From Rugamonas aquatica (lineage in GTDB: Bacteria; Pseudomonadota; Gammaproteobacteria; Burkholderiales; Burkholderiaceae_D), in contig NZ_WHUG01000003.1 in assembly GCF_009380215.1 (NCBI RefSeq), forward strand, positions 372,001 to 436,000: a stretch of DNA of 64,000 nt. The letters run 5' to 3'. Below the pieces are notes generated by a model. It did not search any database. It was not told the DNA's origin and worked only from the letters and a program-made list of their open reading frames with translations. Position numbers and translations under genes: made by a program. The first letter of the stretch is position 1. The number at the start of each line of letters is the position of its first letter. Positions 48,746 to 60,233 of this stretch are shown here, in pieces.

Positions 48746-51121
48746 TCAGTAGATCGCGTGTTCAGCGCGCAGCTGGCGGGCGGCCGCGACCATGTTGCGC
48801 AGTGCGGTTTCGGTTTCCGCCCAGCCGCGGGTTTTCAGTCCGCAATCCGGGTTGACCCACAAGTTGGCCGGCGGGATCACCGCGCTGGCTTTCTGCAACA
48901 GCCGCACCATCTCGGCCTGGCCCGGCACGCGCGGCGAGTGGATGTCGTACACGCCGGGGCCGATCTCGTTCGGATAGCGGAACTGGCCGAAGCCGTTCAG
49001 CAGCTCCATGTCCGAGCGGCTGGTTTCGATGGTGATGACGTCGGCGTCCATGGCGGCGATCTGCGGCAGGATGTCGTTGAACTCGGCGTAGCACATGTGC
49101 GTGTGGATCTGCGTGCCGTCGGCCGCCGCGCTGGCCGACACGCGGAAGGCGCGCGTGGCCCAGTCCAGGTACTCGTCCCAGCGGCTGCGGCGCAGCGGCA
49201 AGCCTTCGCGCACGGCCGGCTCGTCGATCTGGATGATGCCGATGCCGGCCTGCTCCAGGTCGGCCACCTCGTCGCGGATCGCCAGCGCGATCTGCAGCGC
49301 GGTGCGCGCGCGCGGCTGGTCGTCGCGCACGAACGACCATTGCAGGATGGTGATAGGACCGGTCAGCATGCCCTTCATCGGCTTGCCGGTCAGGCTTTGC
49401 GCGTGCACGGTCCAGTCGACCGTCATCGCCTTTGGACGGCTGACATCGCCGTAGATGACGGGCGGCTTGACGCAGCGCGAACCGTACGACTGCACCCAGC
49501 CCAGCTGCGTGAAGACGAAGCCGGCCAGCTGCTCGCCGAAGTATTCGACCATGTCGTTGCGCTCGGCTTCGCCGTGGACCAGCACGTCCAGGCCCAGCTC
49601 TTCCTGGCGGCGCACGGCGTAGGCGATTTCTTCGCGCATCTTGGTTTCATAGTCGGCCGTGTTCAGCTCGCCGCGCTTGAAGCTGGCGCGGGCGGCGCGG
49701 ATGGTGGCCGTTTGCGGGAAGGAGCCGATGGTCGTCGTCGGGAAGGCCGGCAGCTTGAAGCGGGCGCGCTGCTCGGCCTGGCGCTGGGCGAACGGCGAGT
49801 GGCGGCGGTCGGCGTCGGCGGGCAGGGCGGCGATGCGCGCACGCACGGCGTCCTGGTGCACGCGCGGGCTGGCGCGGCGGCTGGCGATGGCGGCGCGCGA
49901 TACTTCCAGCGCGGCGGCGGTGGCCGCGTCGTAGTCGCCTTGCAGCGCCTGCTTGAGCACATACAGCTCGTCGAGCTTCTCGGTGGCGAAGGACAGCCAT
50001 GAGCGGATTTCAGCATCGAGCGCGGTCTCGGCCGCCAGCGTGAACGGCACGTGCAGCAGCGAGCACGAGGCCGACAGCCACAGCTTGCCGCCGCGCTTTT
50101 CCGCGATCGGCGCCAGCGTGGCCAGCGCGGCGTCGAGGTCGGTGCGCCAGATGTTGCGGCCATCGACGATGCCGACCGACAGCACCTTGTGCACCGGCAG
50201 CCAGTCGGCGATGCTGGTCAGTTCGTGCGGCGCGCGCACGCCGTCCACGTGCAGGCCGGCCACCGGCAGGCGGCAGGCCAGGCTCAGGTTTTCTTCCAGC
50301 GGCGAGAAGTAGGTGGCCAGCAGCAGCGGCACGCCGACCTGGTTCAGCTGCCAGTAGCTGTTCTCGAACGCGCTGCGCCAAGGCGCCGGCAGGTCGAGGC
50401 CGAGGATGGGCTCATCGATCTGCACCCACTGCACGCCCTGCGTCTTCAGACGGTCCAGCACCTGGCCGTAGACCGGCAGCAGCTTGTCCAGCAAGGCGAG
50501 GCGGTCGAAATCGCCGTCGGCCTTGGCCTTGCCCAGCCACAGGAAACTCAACGGTCCCAGCAGCACGGCCTTGACCGCGTGGCCCAGCGCCTGCGCCTCG
50601 GCCACTTCGTCGAACAGGCGCTCGCAGGCCAGCGAGAAGGCGGTTTCCGGCGTGAACTCCGGCACCAGGTAGTGGTAGTTGGTGTCGAACCACTTGGTCA
50701 TTTCCAGCGCGGCCGAGGCGTGCAGATTGCCTTCGCCGTGGGCGTCGTGCGCGTGGTCGTGGCCGCAGGCGGCCGGCTCGGCGGCCTTGTTGCCGCTCTT
50801 GCCGCGCGCCATAGTGAAGTAGCGGCTCAGCTGCGACTGGCCGTCGCCGAAACCGTAGCGTGCCGGTTCGCAACCGAGCAGCTGGATGTGGTTGGCGACC
50901 TGGTCGTAGAAGGCGAAATCGCCGACCGTGACGAAGTCCAGCCCGGCCTGCTGCTGCAATGCCCAGTGGCGCGCGCGCAGGTCGCGGCCGACGGTTTCCA
51001 GTTCGGCTTCCGGCAATTCGCCGCGCCAGTTGGCCTCCAGCGCAAATTTCAGTTCGCGCGCCGCGCCGATGCGCGGAAAGCCCGGAACGTGGCTTTGTAT
51101 GGCTTTATTCGATGTTGTCAT
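48746..51121 (-). CDS. metE: Cobalamin-independent methionine synthase MetE, with histidine-rich insert
   Basis: A 791-residue enzyme transferring methyl from methyltetrahydropteroyl-triglutamate to homocysteine. Both barrels are recognisable, and zinc-site segments are present ([31 protein letters not shown]). The start MTTSNKA at 51121 was chosen over an upstream frame extension. An unusual segment rich in His, Asp and Gly with one Cys (residues 119-134, [16 protein letters not shown]) is inserted between MARG and the [12 protein letters not shown] motif, where E. coli MetE is shorter. Divergent from metR, its expected activator. Confidence 0.96.
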   Translation of the reverse strand: MTTSNKAIQSHVPGFPRIGAARELKFALEANWRGELPEAELETVGRDLRARHWALQQQAGLDFVTVGDFAFYDQVANHIQLLGCEPARYGFGDGQSQLSRYFTMARGKSGNKAAEPAACGHDHAHDAHGEGNLHASAALEMTKWFDTNYHYLVPEFTPETAFSLACERLFDEVAEAQALGHAVKAVLLGPLSFLWLGKAKADGDFDRLALLDKLLPVYGQVLDRLKTQGVQWVQIDEPILGLDLPAPWRSAFENSYWQLNQVGVPLLLATYFSPLEENLSLACRLPVAGLHVDGVRAPHELTSIADWLPVHKVLSVGIVDGRNIWRTDLDAALATLAPIAEKRGGKLWLSASCSLLHVPFTLAAETALDAEIRSWLSFATEKLDELYVLKQALQGDYDAATAAALEVSRAAIASRRASPRVHQDAVRARIAALPADADRRHSPFAQRQAEQRARFKLPAFPTTTIGSFPQTATIRAARASFKRGELNTADYETKMREEIAYAVRRQEELGLDVLVHGEAERNDMVEYFGEQLAGFVFTQLGWVQSYGSRCVKPPVIYGDVSRPKAMTVDWTVHAQSLTGKPMKGMLTGPITILQWSFVRDDQPRARTALQIALAIRDEVADLEQAGIGIIQIDEPAVREGLPLRRSRWDEYLDWATRAFRVSASAAADGTQIHTHMCYAEFNDILPQIAAMDADVITIETSRSDMELLNGFGQFRYPNEIGPGVYDIHSPRVPGQAEMVRLLQKASAVIPPANLWVNPDCGLKTRGWAETETALRNMVAAARQLRAEHAIY

Positions 51122-51227
51122 TTTGATGTCATCCGCATTTAATATTGGTGATATAAAGTGTGCGGCAATCCGGTCTATAATCAAAACGAAAGATTTTGCG
51201 GCTTCACATGAAAAAATTTAATAGACC

Positions 51228-52136
51228 ATGCTAGAGATACGTCACCTGCGCACCCTGAGTGCCCTACGCTCCGCCGGCAGCCTGGTTCGTGCTGCGCAAC
51301 TGCTGAATCTGACGCAGTCGGCCTTGTCGCATCAAATCAAATTGCTGGAAGATCGCTACGGCGGGCCGCTTTTTGAGCGAAAATCCGTGCCGATCGGCTT
51401 TACCGCGACCGGCGCCCGCCTGCTCAAGCTGGCCGATCTGCTGTTGCCGGAAATCGAGTCGGCCGAGCGCGAAGTGGCGCGCCTGACCCAGGGCGACACC
51501 GGCCAGCTGCGCGTGGCGCTGGAGTGCCACACCTGTTTCGACTGGCTGATGCCGGTCATGGATGAATTCCGCAAGCGCTGGCCCGAAGTGGAGATCGACC
51601 TGGTGTCGGGCTTCCACAGCGAGCCGGCCGAGCTGCTGCGCAGCGGCGCCGCCGACCTGGTGATCGGCTCGCCCTACGGCCCGGACTTCGCCACCTTCCC
51701 GCTGTTCCGCTTTGAAATCCTGGTGGTGATGGCGCAGAAGCACCGCCTGGCGGCCCAGCGCCGCCTGCAAGCGTCTGATTTTGAAGGCGAAACGCTGATT
51801 ACCTACCCGGTGCCGGAAACCCGCATCGACCTGATCCGCGAAGTGCTGCAGCCGGCCAATATCCACTTCGAACGGCGCACCGCCGAACTGACGGTGGCCG
51901 TGCTGCAGCTGGTCGCCAGCCGCCGCGGCATCGCCGCGCTGCCGAACTGGGCGATCAAGAACTATGTCGACTACGACTACGTGATCGCCAAGCCGGTCGG
52001 CGAACAGGGGCTGTGGAGCGACCTGTTCGTCTCCGTGCCGGAGGCGCAGAAGCAAAAGGCCTACGTGCTGGACTTCGTCAATGTGATACGCGAGCAGTGC
52101 GCCAGCACCCTGGACGGTATCAAATTATTATCGTGA
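51228..52136 (+). CDS. metR: LysR-type transcriptional regulator MetR
   Basis: 302 residues. N-terminal winged helix (1-60: AAQLLNLTQSALSHQIKLLEDRYG) and a periplasmic-binding-like effector domain with LECHTCFDWLMPVMDEFRKRWPEVEIDL and VASRRGIAALPNW, characteristic of MetR. It uses homocysteine as co-effector and activates metE. Its place divergent from metE (106-base gap) fits. A TATAAT hexamer at 51176-51181 is a plausible -10 for metR, though without a good -35. Confidence 0.95.
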   Translation: MLEIRHLRTLSALRSAGSLVRAAQLLNLTQSALSHQIKLLEDRYGGPLFERKSVPIGFTATGARLLKLADLLLPEIESAEREVARLTQGDTGQLRVALECHTCFDWLMPVMDEFRKRWPEVEIDLVSGFHSEPAELLRSGAADLVIGSPYGPDFATFPLFRFEILVVMAQKHRLAAQRRLQASDFEGETLITYPVPETRIDLIREVLQPANIHFERRTAELTVAVLQLVASRRGIAALPNWAIKNYVDYDYVIAKPVGEQGLWSDLFVSVPEAQKQKAYVLDFVNVIREQCASTLDGIKLLS

Positions 52137-52174
52137 CAAATTGACATTGTTTCTTCAGAATGATTGAGGCGGAT

Positions 52175-52188
52175 TTGACGCACATCAA
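52175..52188. promoter_or_regulatory. FNR/Anr-type site upstream of phaAB
   Basis: TTGAC-GCAC-ATCAA differs from the FNR consensus TTGAT-N4-ATCAA at one position. A TACGAT -10-like hexamer (52211-52216) is placed so that a start near 52222 would put this site at about -41, the class II activator position. The transcript would carry a 175-base leader to phaA. Prediction only. Confidence 0.5.
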
Positions 52189-52357
52189 GCGTCTCGCCAA
52201 ACTCGCCGCTTACGATGGGTGCCCAGTGATTGCAGGCCGCTGGCATGGATGCTGCTAGAGAAACCCTTGCACGAGGGAAGGTTCTCGCGGCGACGCACAA
52301 TCGAAACCCTGCACGGCCTCATCGCCGGAAGCGTATTATCGAAGTTCGCGTTGTTGC

Positions 52358-52363
52358 TAAACT
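52358..52363 (+). promoter_or_regulatory. Extended -10 element of phaA
   Basis: TTGC-TAAACT with the extended TG motif, 34 bases upstream of the start codon. No good -35 hexamer. Likely the proximal promoter of phaAB. Confidence 0.45.
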
Positions 52364-52396
52364 AAGCCGGCCGTGGCCGGCGCATTGGAGAGTCAT

Positions 52397-53575
52397 ATGG
52401 ATGATGTAGTTATCGTGGCCGCTGGCCGTACCGGCGTGGGCAAATTCGGCGGCAGCCTGGCCAAGACCCCGGCTTCCGAGCTGGGCGCGCATGTGATCAA
52501 GGGCCTGCTGGCCAAGACCGGCATCGATCCTAACCTGATCAGCGAAGCCATCCTCGGCCAGGTGCTGACCGCCGGCGTCGGCCAGAACCCGGCGCGCCAG
52601 GCCGTCATCAAGTCCGGCCTGCCGAACACCATTCCCGGCTTCACCATCAACCACGTGTGCGGCAGCGGCCTGAAAGCCACCCATCTGGCGGCGCAAGCGA
52701 TCAAGGCCGGCGACGCCGACATCGTCATCGCCGGCGGCCAGGAAAACATGAGCGCCTCGCCGCACGTGATGAACGGTTCGCGCGACGGTTTCCGCATGGG
52801 CGATTTCAAAATGGTCGACTCCATGATCGTCGACGGCCTGTGGGACGCCTACAACCAGTACCACATGGGCACCACCGCCGAGAACGTCGCGAAGAAATAC
52901 GAGATTTCCCGCACCGAGCAGGACGAGTTCGCGCTGAACTCGCAGCTGAAAGCGGAAGCCGCGCAAAAGGCTGGCAAGTTCAAGGATGAGATCCTGCCGC
53001 TGGAAATCGTCCAGAAAAAAGGCAGCATCGTGTTCGACAGCGATGAATACATCAAACCAGGCTCGACCATCGAAGCGCTGGCCGGCCTGCGCCCCGCCTT
53101 CGCCAAGGATGGCAGCGTGACCGCCGGTAACGCCTCCGGCCTGAACGACGGCGCCGCCGCCGTCATCATGATGTCCGCCACCAAGGCCAAGGAACTGGGC
53201 CTGCCGGTGCTGGCCAAGGTCAAGGCCTACGCCTCGTCCGGCCTGGACCCTGCCTTCATGGGCATGGGCCCGGTCTCGGCCACCAAGCTGTGCCTGAAAA
53301 AGGCCGGCTGGACCCCGGACGACCTGGACCTGCTGGAAATTAACGAAGCCTTCGCCGCACAGGCCGTGGCCGTCAACAAGGAAATGGGCTGGGACACCAG
53401 CAAGATCAACGTCAACGGCGGCGCCATCGCCATCGGCCATCCGATCGGCGCTTCCGGCGCCCGCATCCTGGTCACGCTGATCCACGAAATGGTGCGCCGC
53501 GATGCCAAGAAAGGCCTGGCCTCGCTGTGCATCGGCGGCGGCATGGGCGTGGCGCTGGCCATCGAACGCGCTTAA
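52397..53575 (+). CDS. phaA: Acetyl-CoA acetyltransferase (beta-ketothiolase)
   Basis: A 392-residue biosynthetic thiolase condensing two acetyl-CoA to acetoacetyl-CoA. Nucleophile Cys88 is in [10 protein letters not shown]. The other catalytic residues are in [10 protein letters not shown] (His) and SLCIGGGMG (Cys). The ATG at 52397 follows GGAG at an ideal distance. It precedes the acetoacetyl-CoA reductase gene by 105 bases, so the pair should supply hydroxybutyryl-CoA for polyhydroxybutyrate. The synthase gene phaC is not in the window. Confidence 0.95.
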   Translation: MDDVVIVAAGRTGVGKFGGSLAKTPASELGAHVIKGLLAKTGIDPNLISEAILGQVLTAGVGQNPARQAVIKSGLPNTIPGFTINHVCGSGLKATHLAAQAIKAGDADIVIAGGQENMSASPHVMNGSRDGFRMGDFKMVDSMIVDGLWDAYNQYHMGTTAENVAKKYEISRTEQDEFALNSQLKAEAAQKAGKFKDEILPLEIVQKKGSIVFDSDEYIKPGSTIEALAGLRPAFAKDGSVTAGNASGLNDGAAAVIMMSATKAKELGLPVLAKVKAYASSGLDPAFMGMGPVSATKLCLKKAGWTPDDLDLLEINEAFAAQAVAVNKEMGWDTSKINVNGGAIAIGHPIGASGARILVTLIHEMVRRDAKKGLASLCIGGGMGVALAIERA

Positions 53576-53680
53576 GCAGTACTCGCAACATTTGTAGCAT
53601 CAGGCAGTAGCAGTGCCGCGCCGGGTTGTCGACGGCGCGGTGTCAGATGATTTTTGGTGTCTATTAACGAGGGGACGAAA

Positions 53681-54421
53681 ATGGCAAGAGTTGCATTAGT
53701 AACCGGTGGCATGGGTGGTCTGGGCGAAGCAGTGTGTTTCAAACTGTCGGCACTAGGCTATTGCGTCGTCACCACGTATTCCCCTGGCAATCCGAAGGTC
53801 GAGCAATGGCTCGCAACTACCCGCGATCAGGGCTTTAATTTCCGCGCTTATCCGTGCGACGTGGCCGACTACGATTCGGCCCAGGCGTGCGTGGCCGCTA
53901 TCGAAAAAGATATCGGTCCGATCGACGTGCTGGTGAACAACGCCGGCATCACCCGCGACATGACCTTCAAGAAGATGGACAAACCGAATTGGGACGCCGT
54001 CATGGCCACCAATCTGGACTCCGTGTTCAACATGACCAAGCCTGTGTGCGATGGCATGGTGGAACGCGGTTGGGGCCGTATCATCAATATTTCGTCGGTC
54101 AACGGCCAGAAGGGCGCCTTCGGCCAGACCAACTATTCGGCCGCCAAGGCCGGCATGCACGGCTTCACCAAGGCGCTGGCGCTGGAAGTGGCGCGCAAGG
54201 GCGTGACCGTCAACACCATTTCGCCGGGCTACATCGGCACCAAAATGGTGATGGAAATCCCTCAGGAGGTGCTCGATACCAAGATCATCCCGCAAATTCC
54301 GATGGCCCGCCTGGGCAAGCCGGAAGAAGTGGCGGGCCTGGTGGCCTACCTGTCGTCGGACGAAGCGGCTTTCGTCACCGGCGCCAACATCGCCATCAAC
54401 GGCGGCCAGCACATGTCCTAA
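53681..54421 (+). CDS. phaB: NADPH-dependent acetoacetyl-CoA reductase PhaB
   Basis: A 246-residue short-chain dehydrogenase reducing acetoacetyl-CoA to (R)-3-hydroxybutyryl-CoA. It has the cofactor motif TGGMGGLG, NNAGITRD, and catalytic Ser138/139, Tyr152 and Lys156 (FGQTNYSAAKAG). PISPG-like TISPGYIGTKMV and the C-terminal GANIAINGGQHMS are typical of PhaB. The ATG at 53681 follows GAGGGG. It ends at a strong terminator, closing the phaAB unit. Confidence 0.96.
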   Translation: MARVALVTGGMGGLGEAVCFKLSALGYCVVTTYSPGNPKVEQWLATTRDQGFNFRAYPCDVADYDSAQACVAAIEKDIGPIDVLVNNAGITRDMTFKKMDKPNWDAVMATNLDSVFNMTKPVCDGMVERGWGRIINISSVNGQKGAFGQTNYSAAKAGMHGFTKALALEVARKGVTVNTISPGYIGTKMVMEIPQEVLDTKIIPQIPMARLGKPEEVAGLVAYLSSDEAAFVTGANIAINGGQHMS

Positions 54422-54444
54422 GCGGCTAAGCATTGCAGCCCAAG

Positions 54445-54476
54445 GCCAGGATCGTTCGCGATCCTGGCTTTTTTTT
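54445..54476 (+). terminator. Rho-independent terminator of phaAB
   Basis: Ten-base-pair stem GCCAGGATCG/CGATCCTGGC with a TTCG tetraloop, followed by eight T. Confidence 0.95.
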
Positions 54477-54510
54477 CGTACAATCTGCTATCGATGCCTA
54501 AAGGATAGCC

Positions 54511-55467
54511 ATGTTCGACCCGACCTCGCCCCTGTTCCCGCCCGTCCTGCCGTCACGCCACGGCATGCTGGCGGTTGACGACCTGCACACCATCTACTGG
54601 GAAGAAGTCGGCAATCCGCAGGGCATACCGGTGGTGTTCCTGCACGGCGGCCCGGGCGCCGGCCTGTCGCCGCAGCACCGCCGCTTCTTCGATCCCGAGC
54701 AGTACCGCGTGATCCTGTTCGACCAGCGCGGCGCCGGCAAGTCGCTGCCGCTGGGAGAATGCCGCGCCAACACCACCCAGCTGCTGGTCGAGGACATCGA
54801 GCGCCTGCGCGTGATGTTCGGCATCGAGCAGTGGCTGGTGTTCGGCGGTTCCTGGGGTTCGACGCTGGCGCTGGCTTACGGCCAGGCGCATCCCGAGCGC
54901 TGCCTGGGCTTCATCCTGCGCGGCATCTTCCTGTGCACGCAGGCGGAGGTGGACTGGTTCCTGCACGGCGCCCAGTGGTTCCACCCCGAGGTGCACGCCG
55001 ATTTCATCGCCGCGATCCCGGAGGCGGAGCGCGGCAACCTGCTGCAAGCTTATGTGAACCGCATCATGAGCGACGACCCGGCAATCCACTGGCCGGCGGT
55101 GCGCGCCTGGAGCCGCTTCGAAGGCCGCCGCGTGTTCCTGATGCCGCAAGCCGAAGATCCGCCGTCGGACACGCTGGACCTGGGCGTGGGCCGGCTGGAA
55201 TCGCACTACATGGCCAACCTGGGCTTCTTCGGCGAGGACCAGCTGCTGCGCAATATGGACCGCATCGCCCACCTGCCGGCGGTGATCGTGCAGGGCCGCT
55301 ACGATGTCATCTGCCCGCCGGTATCGGCCTGGCGCCTGCACCAGGCCTGGCCCGGATCGGTGATGAACATGGTGCCCGACGCAGGCCACGGCGCCATGGA
55401 AAAAGGCATTTCGCGGGCGCTGGTGGGAGCCACCGAGCAGTTCAAGCGTAGCCGCGGATTTGTCTGA
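54511..55467 (+). CDS. pip: Proline iminopeptidase
   Basis: A 318-residue alpha/beta hydrolase (peptidase family S33) releasing N-terminal proline. The oxyanion motif is HGGPGAG, the nucleophile Ser is in FGGSWGSTLALAY, the Asp is near GRYDVICPP and the His is in DAGHGAM. The DQRGAGKS segment is a hallmark of this family. Monocistronic between the phaAB terminator and a small membrane protein. Confidence 0.94.
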   Translation: MFDPTSPLFPPVLPSRHGMLAVDDLHTIYWEEVGNPQGIPVVFLHGGPGAGLSPQHRRFFDPEQYRVILFDQRGAGKSLPLGECRANTTQLLVEDIERLRVMFGIEQWLVFGGSWGSTLALAYGQAHPERCLGFILRGIFLCTQAEVDWFLHGAQWFHPEVHADFIAAIPEAERGNLLQAYVNRIMSDDPAIHWPAVRAWSRFEGRRVFLMPQAEDPPSDTLDLGVGRLESHYMANLGFFGEDQLLRNMDRIAHLPAVIVQGRYDVICPPVSAWRLHQAWPGSVMNMVPDAGHGAMEKGISRALVGATEQFKRSRGFV

Positions 55468-55548
55468 GATCGGGCGCCGCCCGCCCGGAATCGGCCCGCA
55501 TGGCGCGCGGGCTGATACACTATCGATAATTCCAGCTTCCACGCATCC

Positions 55549-55992
55549 ATGAATATACAAGTCGGCGATATCGGCCATATCATCCAGCTGGCGATTGCGC
55601 CGGTGTTCCTGTTGACGGGCGTATGCACCAACCTGATGGTGCTGACCAACCGCCTGGCGCGCATCATCGACCGTTCGCGGGTGCTGGAGGACAGGCTCGA
55701 TATCGGCTACAGCGACGTCTACCTGAACGAACTCGATGTGCTGTACCGAAGATCGCACCTGATCAACGCCTCGATCACGCTGTCGACCGCCTGCGGGCTG
55801 CTGATTTGCCTGGTGATTGCGATGCTGTTCCTGGGCGATATCACCAACATCTCGTTGGACAAGTACATCGCGGGCATGTTCGTGGTGGCGATGCTGGCCC
55901 TGATCGGCAGTTTCGTCTACCTGCTGCGGGAGATTTTCATCGCTTCGGCGGCGATGCGCTCGCACCGCCATGTGCGCCGCCCGCTCAAATAA
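55549..55992 (+). CDS. DUF2721-family membrane protein
   Basis: 147 residues with three predicted helices (about 10-32, 75-98, 105-127). The segment FLLTGVCTNLMVLTNRLARIIDRSR and the charged loop are typical of DUF2721. Function unknown. A short gap (24 bases) to the next gene suggests co-transcription. Confidence 0.82.
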   Translation: MNIQVGDIGHIIQLAIAPVFLLTGVCTNLMVLTNRLARIIDRSRVLEDRLDIGYSDVYLNELDVLYRRSHLINASITLSTACGLLICLVIAMLFLGDITNISLDKYIAGMFVVAMLALIGSFVYLLREIFIASAAMRSHRHVRRPLK

Positions 55993-56016
55993 CTTTGTAA
56001 AGAATAGAGTACCAAC

Positions 56017-56469
56017 ATGCACGATTACCAACGCCCTCCGACCCTGTATCGCTACGGCGTGCGCGAAGACCTGGAACTGGCGCTGACCCAGGGCCAGTTC
56101 ATCCTGACCCCGGCCAACAGCTGCCTGACGCTGAGCCTCTCCAAGGCCTGGGACCGCAAGCTGTTCGAGCTGTTTTCGTCCGACAGCTGCCTGGTCATCC
56201 ACAACACCGAGGAATTCGGCGAGCGCCTGCATCGCGCGGTGCAGCGCACGCTGCCTAGCTGGGCCGGCATCGACGGCGCCGTCGAATACGGCACCCGCGC
56301 AGCCCTGGGCGTGGCCTTCACCAAGACATCGGCCGAAGCGCAGGAGCAGGAGTGGCAGTTCGCCTGGCGTGCGATGCAGGCCAAGCTCAGTCTCAATCCG
56401 GTGCTGGTGAAGATCGGCAGCCTGGAAAACTTCGCCGAGCTGCGCGACCGCGATACATATCTGGCTTAA
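56017..56469 (+). CDS. Hypothetical cytoplasmic protein
   Basis: 150 residues, no signal peptide or membrane segment; mixed alpha/beta with LYRYGVREDLELALTQGQFIL and SLSKAWDRKLFELFSSDSCLVIHN. I do not recognise a family. It starts 24 bases after the DUF2721 gene, so the two probably form a unit. The coding statistics (GC-rich third positions) support a real gene. It converges with the SRPBCC gene. Confidence 0.72.
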   Translation: MHDYQRPPTLYRYGVREDLELALTQGQFILTPANSCLTLSLSKAWDRKLFELFSSDSCLVIHNTEEFGERLHRAVQRTLPSWAGIDGAVEYGTRAALGVAFTKTSAEAQEQEWQFAWRAMQAKLSLNPVLVKIGSLENFAELRDRDTYLA

Positions 56470-56482
56470 TTATTGAGCTAAA

Positions 56483-57055
56483 TTATTTAGCATCTTCGCG
56501 GCGGTCGAGGCGCGCCAGCACAGCGTTCATCATGCGCTCGATATCGCCGCGTATCATCTTGGCGCCGAGGATGCCGGGCACGTAGAAGTTCGGTATCAGC
56601 TTGCCGCTGTAGACCACCCGGGTGCCGCCGGTCTCGGGCACCGGTATCAATTCCCAATGCGATTCGTAGTGCTTCATGTCGCCGGAGATCAGCGAAATGT
56701 CGATCGACGACATCGGCTGCTCAGTCGCGCGCACGATCAGGTGGATGGATTTGGTCATGAACAGGAAGCGCGCCACGCCGAATTGTTCGACGATGACCTC
56801 ATTGCCGTTACGGGACAAGACCTTGCACGACTCCATGTCGGGCACGAATTCGGCCATGCGTTCATAGCCTGTCAGGATGCGCCATACCTTCGGCAGTGGC
56901 GCCGCCACCGTGCCGGTGGCGTCCACTTCGTACATATGCAGCGCATCGAGTTCAACCCGGTTGACCGACACCTCCAGCTTGGGCAATTCAAGCTTAGGTG
57001 CCTGCGCCAGCACCGGGGCGGCTACACCTAACAACAAAAACAGAAGGAATCGCAT
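56483..57055 (-). CDS. Secreted START/SRPBCC-fold protein
   Basis: About 190 residues. A signal peptide (1-18, ending VLAQA) is followed by a coenzyme-Q-binding/polyketide-cyclase-like fold: TGTVAAPLPKVWRILTGYERMAEFVPDMESCKVL and a C-terminal helix (GDIERMMNAVLARL). Such proteins bind hydrophobic ligands. Export to the periplasm is less usual for this fold and suggests lipid handling. Two adjacent ATGs (57058, 57055) follow GGAAAG. Divergent from fadH; function not established. Confidence 0.8.
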   Translation of the reverse strand: MRFLLFLLLGVAAPVLAQAPKLELPKLEVSVNRVELDALHMYEVDATGTVAAPLPKVWRILTGYERMAEFVPDMESCKVLSRNGNEVIVEQFGVARFLFMTKSIHLIVRATEQPMSSIDISLISGDMKHYESHWELIPVPETGGTRVVYSGKLIPNFYVPGILGAKMIRGDIERMMNAVLARLDRREDAK

Positions 57056-57167
57056 CATCTTTCCAGCGTAAGGGAAAGGGTGGCAGAATACAAGAGCGCT
57101 ACCGCACCGACCGCCAAATTCGCGGGGCGGGCGCCGGGACTTTAGAAGCCCAGGTCTAGAGAATTGA

Positions 57168-59267
<2,100 letters not shown>

Positions 59268-59275
59268 GCTACAGG

Positions 59276-60223
59276 CTATGCGGCAGGCAGTCGATCCACC
59301 ATGCGAACGACTGCCTGTTCGAATGTCTGCTTGCCGTTCATATAGGGTTGCCACTCGCTGGCGATGATCGGCGCGAATGGCGACCAGTAGCCTTTGAACA
59401 GGCCGCCCTTGTCGGCGTAGGGTTCGTAGTCGATACCGTCGCGCCGTTTGAGTACTGCTTTCACCACGGCGCCTACGGTGTAGAACTGCACCGCGTGCCA
59501 CAGGTCCGAATCGGCCGAGCGATGCGTCGCCTTGAGGCGGGCGTCGATCATCTCTTCGAGCTTCTCCGTCGATGCGATGTGCGAAATCTCGTGATACGTC
59601 ATCTCCAATGCAGCGAGTCCCTGATAACTGGGGCGACCGCCGGGGATGACTGTTTGCGTGTCCGTGTAGCCGCCCTGGCGCTTGCCGGTTTCCACCACGA
59701 TGTCGATGCGGATCGGTGTCGATGGGAAGGGCGTTTGCAGATGGCGCGCAATGCCTTCCTGGACTTCAGCGCCGTAGCGCTCATCCAGCCGCTTCGCTTC
59801 GGCGATCCACTGACGGTTGCTGGCGTCGTGCTGCGCCCAGAGGCAGCGCGCATAGATCGGCGCGACACTGTTCAACGTGGACGCCAGCTGCGGCGGCAGG
59901 GCCAGACCGCTGGCGTCGCGCCGCGTGTCGGCCACGCTCAGCGCGGTTTTGATGGCTGTCATCTGCTCGTCGAACAGCAGATCGCGCTTGGCGTAGTTGT
60001 CGTGGTACCAGGCGACGGCGCCGCGCAACGTCGCCATTTCGTCGGCGGTGGGCGTGGCCGTCCAGCCGGTTTTTTCCAGCAGTTCCGGATGCACGCCCAG
60101 GTTGTACAGGAAGTGATGCATGTTCATCAGGAAGGCGCTGTGAAAGTCCAGCTGCACGCGTGCCGGCGATGCCCCCGCACCCGGGAGTAGCAGCGATGCC
60201 GGCAGCGCCACCGCACAGCGCAT
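59276..60223 (-). CDS. Secreted protein with HExxH motif, function unknown
   Basis: 315 residues with a hydrophobic N-terminal signal (CAVALPASLLLPGAGASPA). The central helix MTYHEISHIAS contains a HExxH zinc-protease signature, followed by an acidic stretch (TEKLEEMID) that could supply the third ligand. It begins 10 bases after the antiporter stop, so it is probably co-transcribed. AGG eight bases before the ATG serves as ribosome site. I do not recognise a named family; a metallopeptidase role is an inference from one motif. Confidence 0.75.
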   Translation of the reverse strand: MRCAVALPASLLLPGAGASPARVQLDFHSAFLMNMHHFLYNLGVHPELLEKTGWTATPTADEMATLRGAVAWYHDNYAKRDLLFDEQMTAIKTALSVADTRRDASGLALPPQLASTLNSVAPIYARCLWAQHDASNRQWIAEAKRLDERYGAEVQEGIARHLQTPFPSTPIRIDIVVETGKRQGGYTDTQTVIPGGRPSYQGLAALEMTYHEISHIASTEKLEEMIDARLKATHRSADSDLWHAVQFYTVGAVVKAVLKRRDGIDYEPYADKGGLFKGYWSPFAPIIASEWQPYMNGKQTFEQAVVRMVDRLPAA

Positions 60224-60233
60224 CAGCGCGCGC

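Noticed and set aside
51122..51227. MetR binding site between metE and metR
   Set aside because: Expected by function, but no clear TGAA-N5-TTCA element could be read; only partial half-sites such as TTCACATGAA are present.
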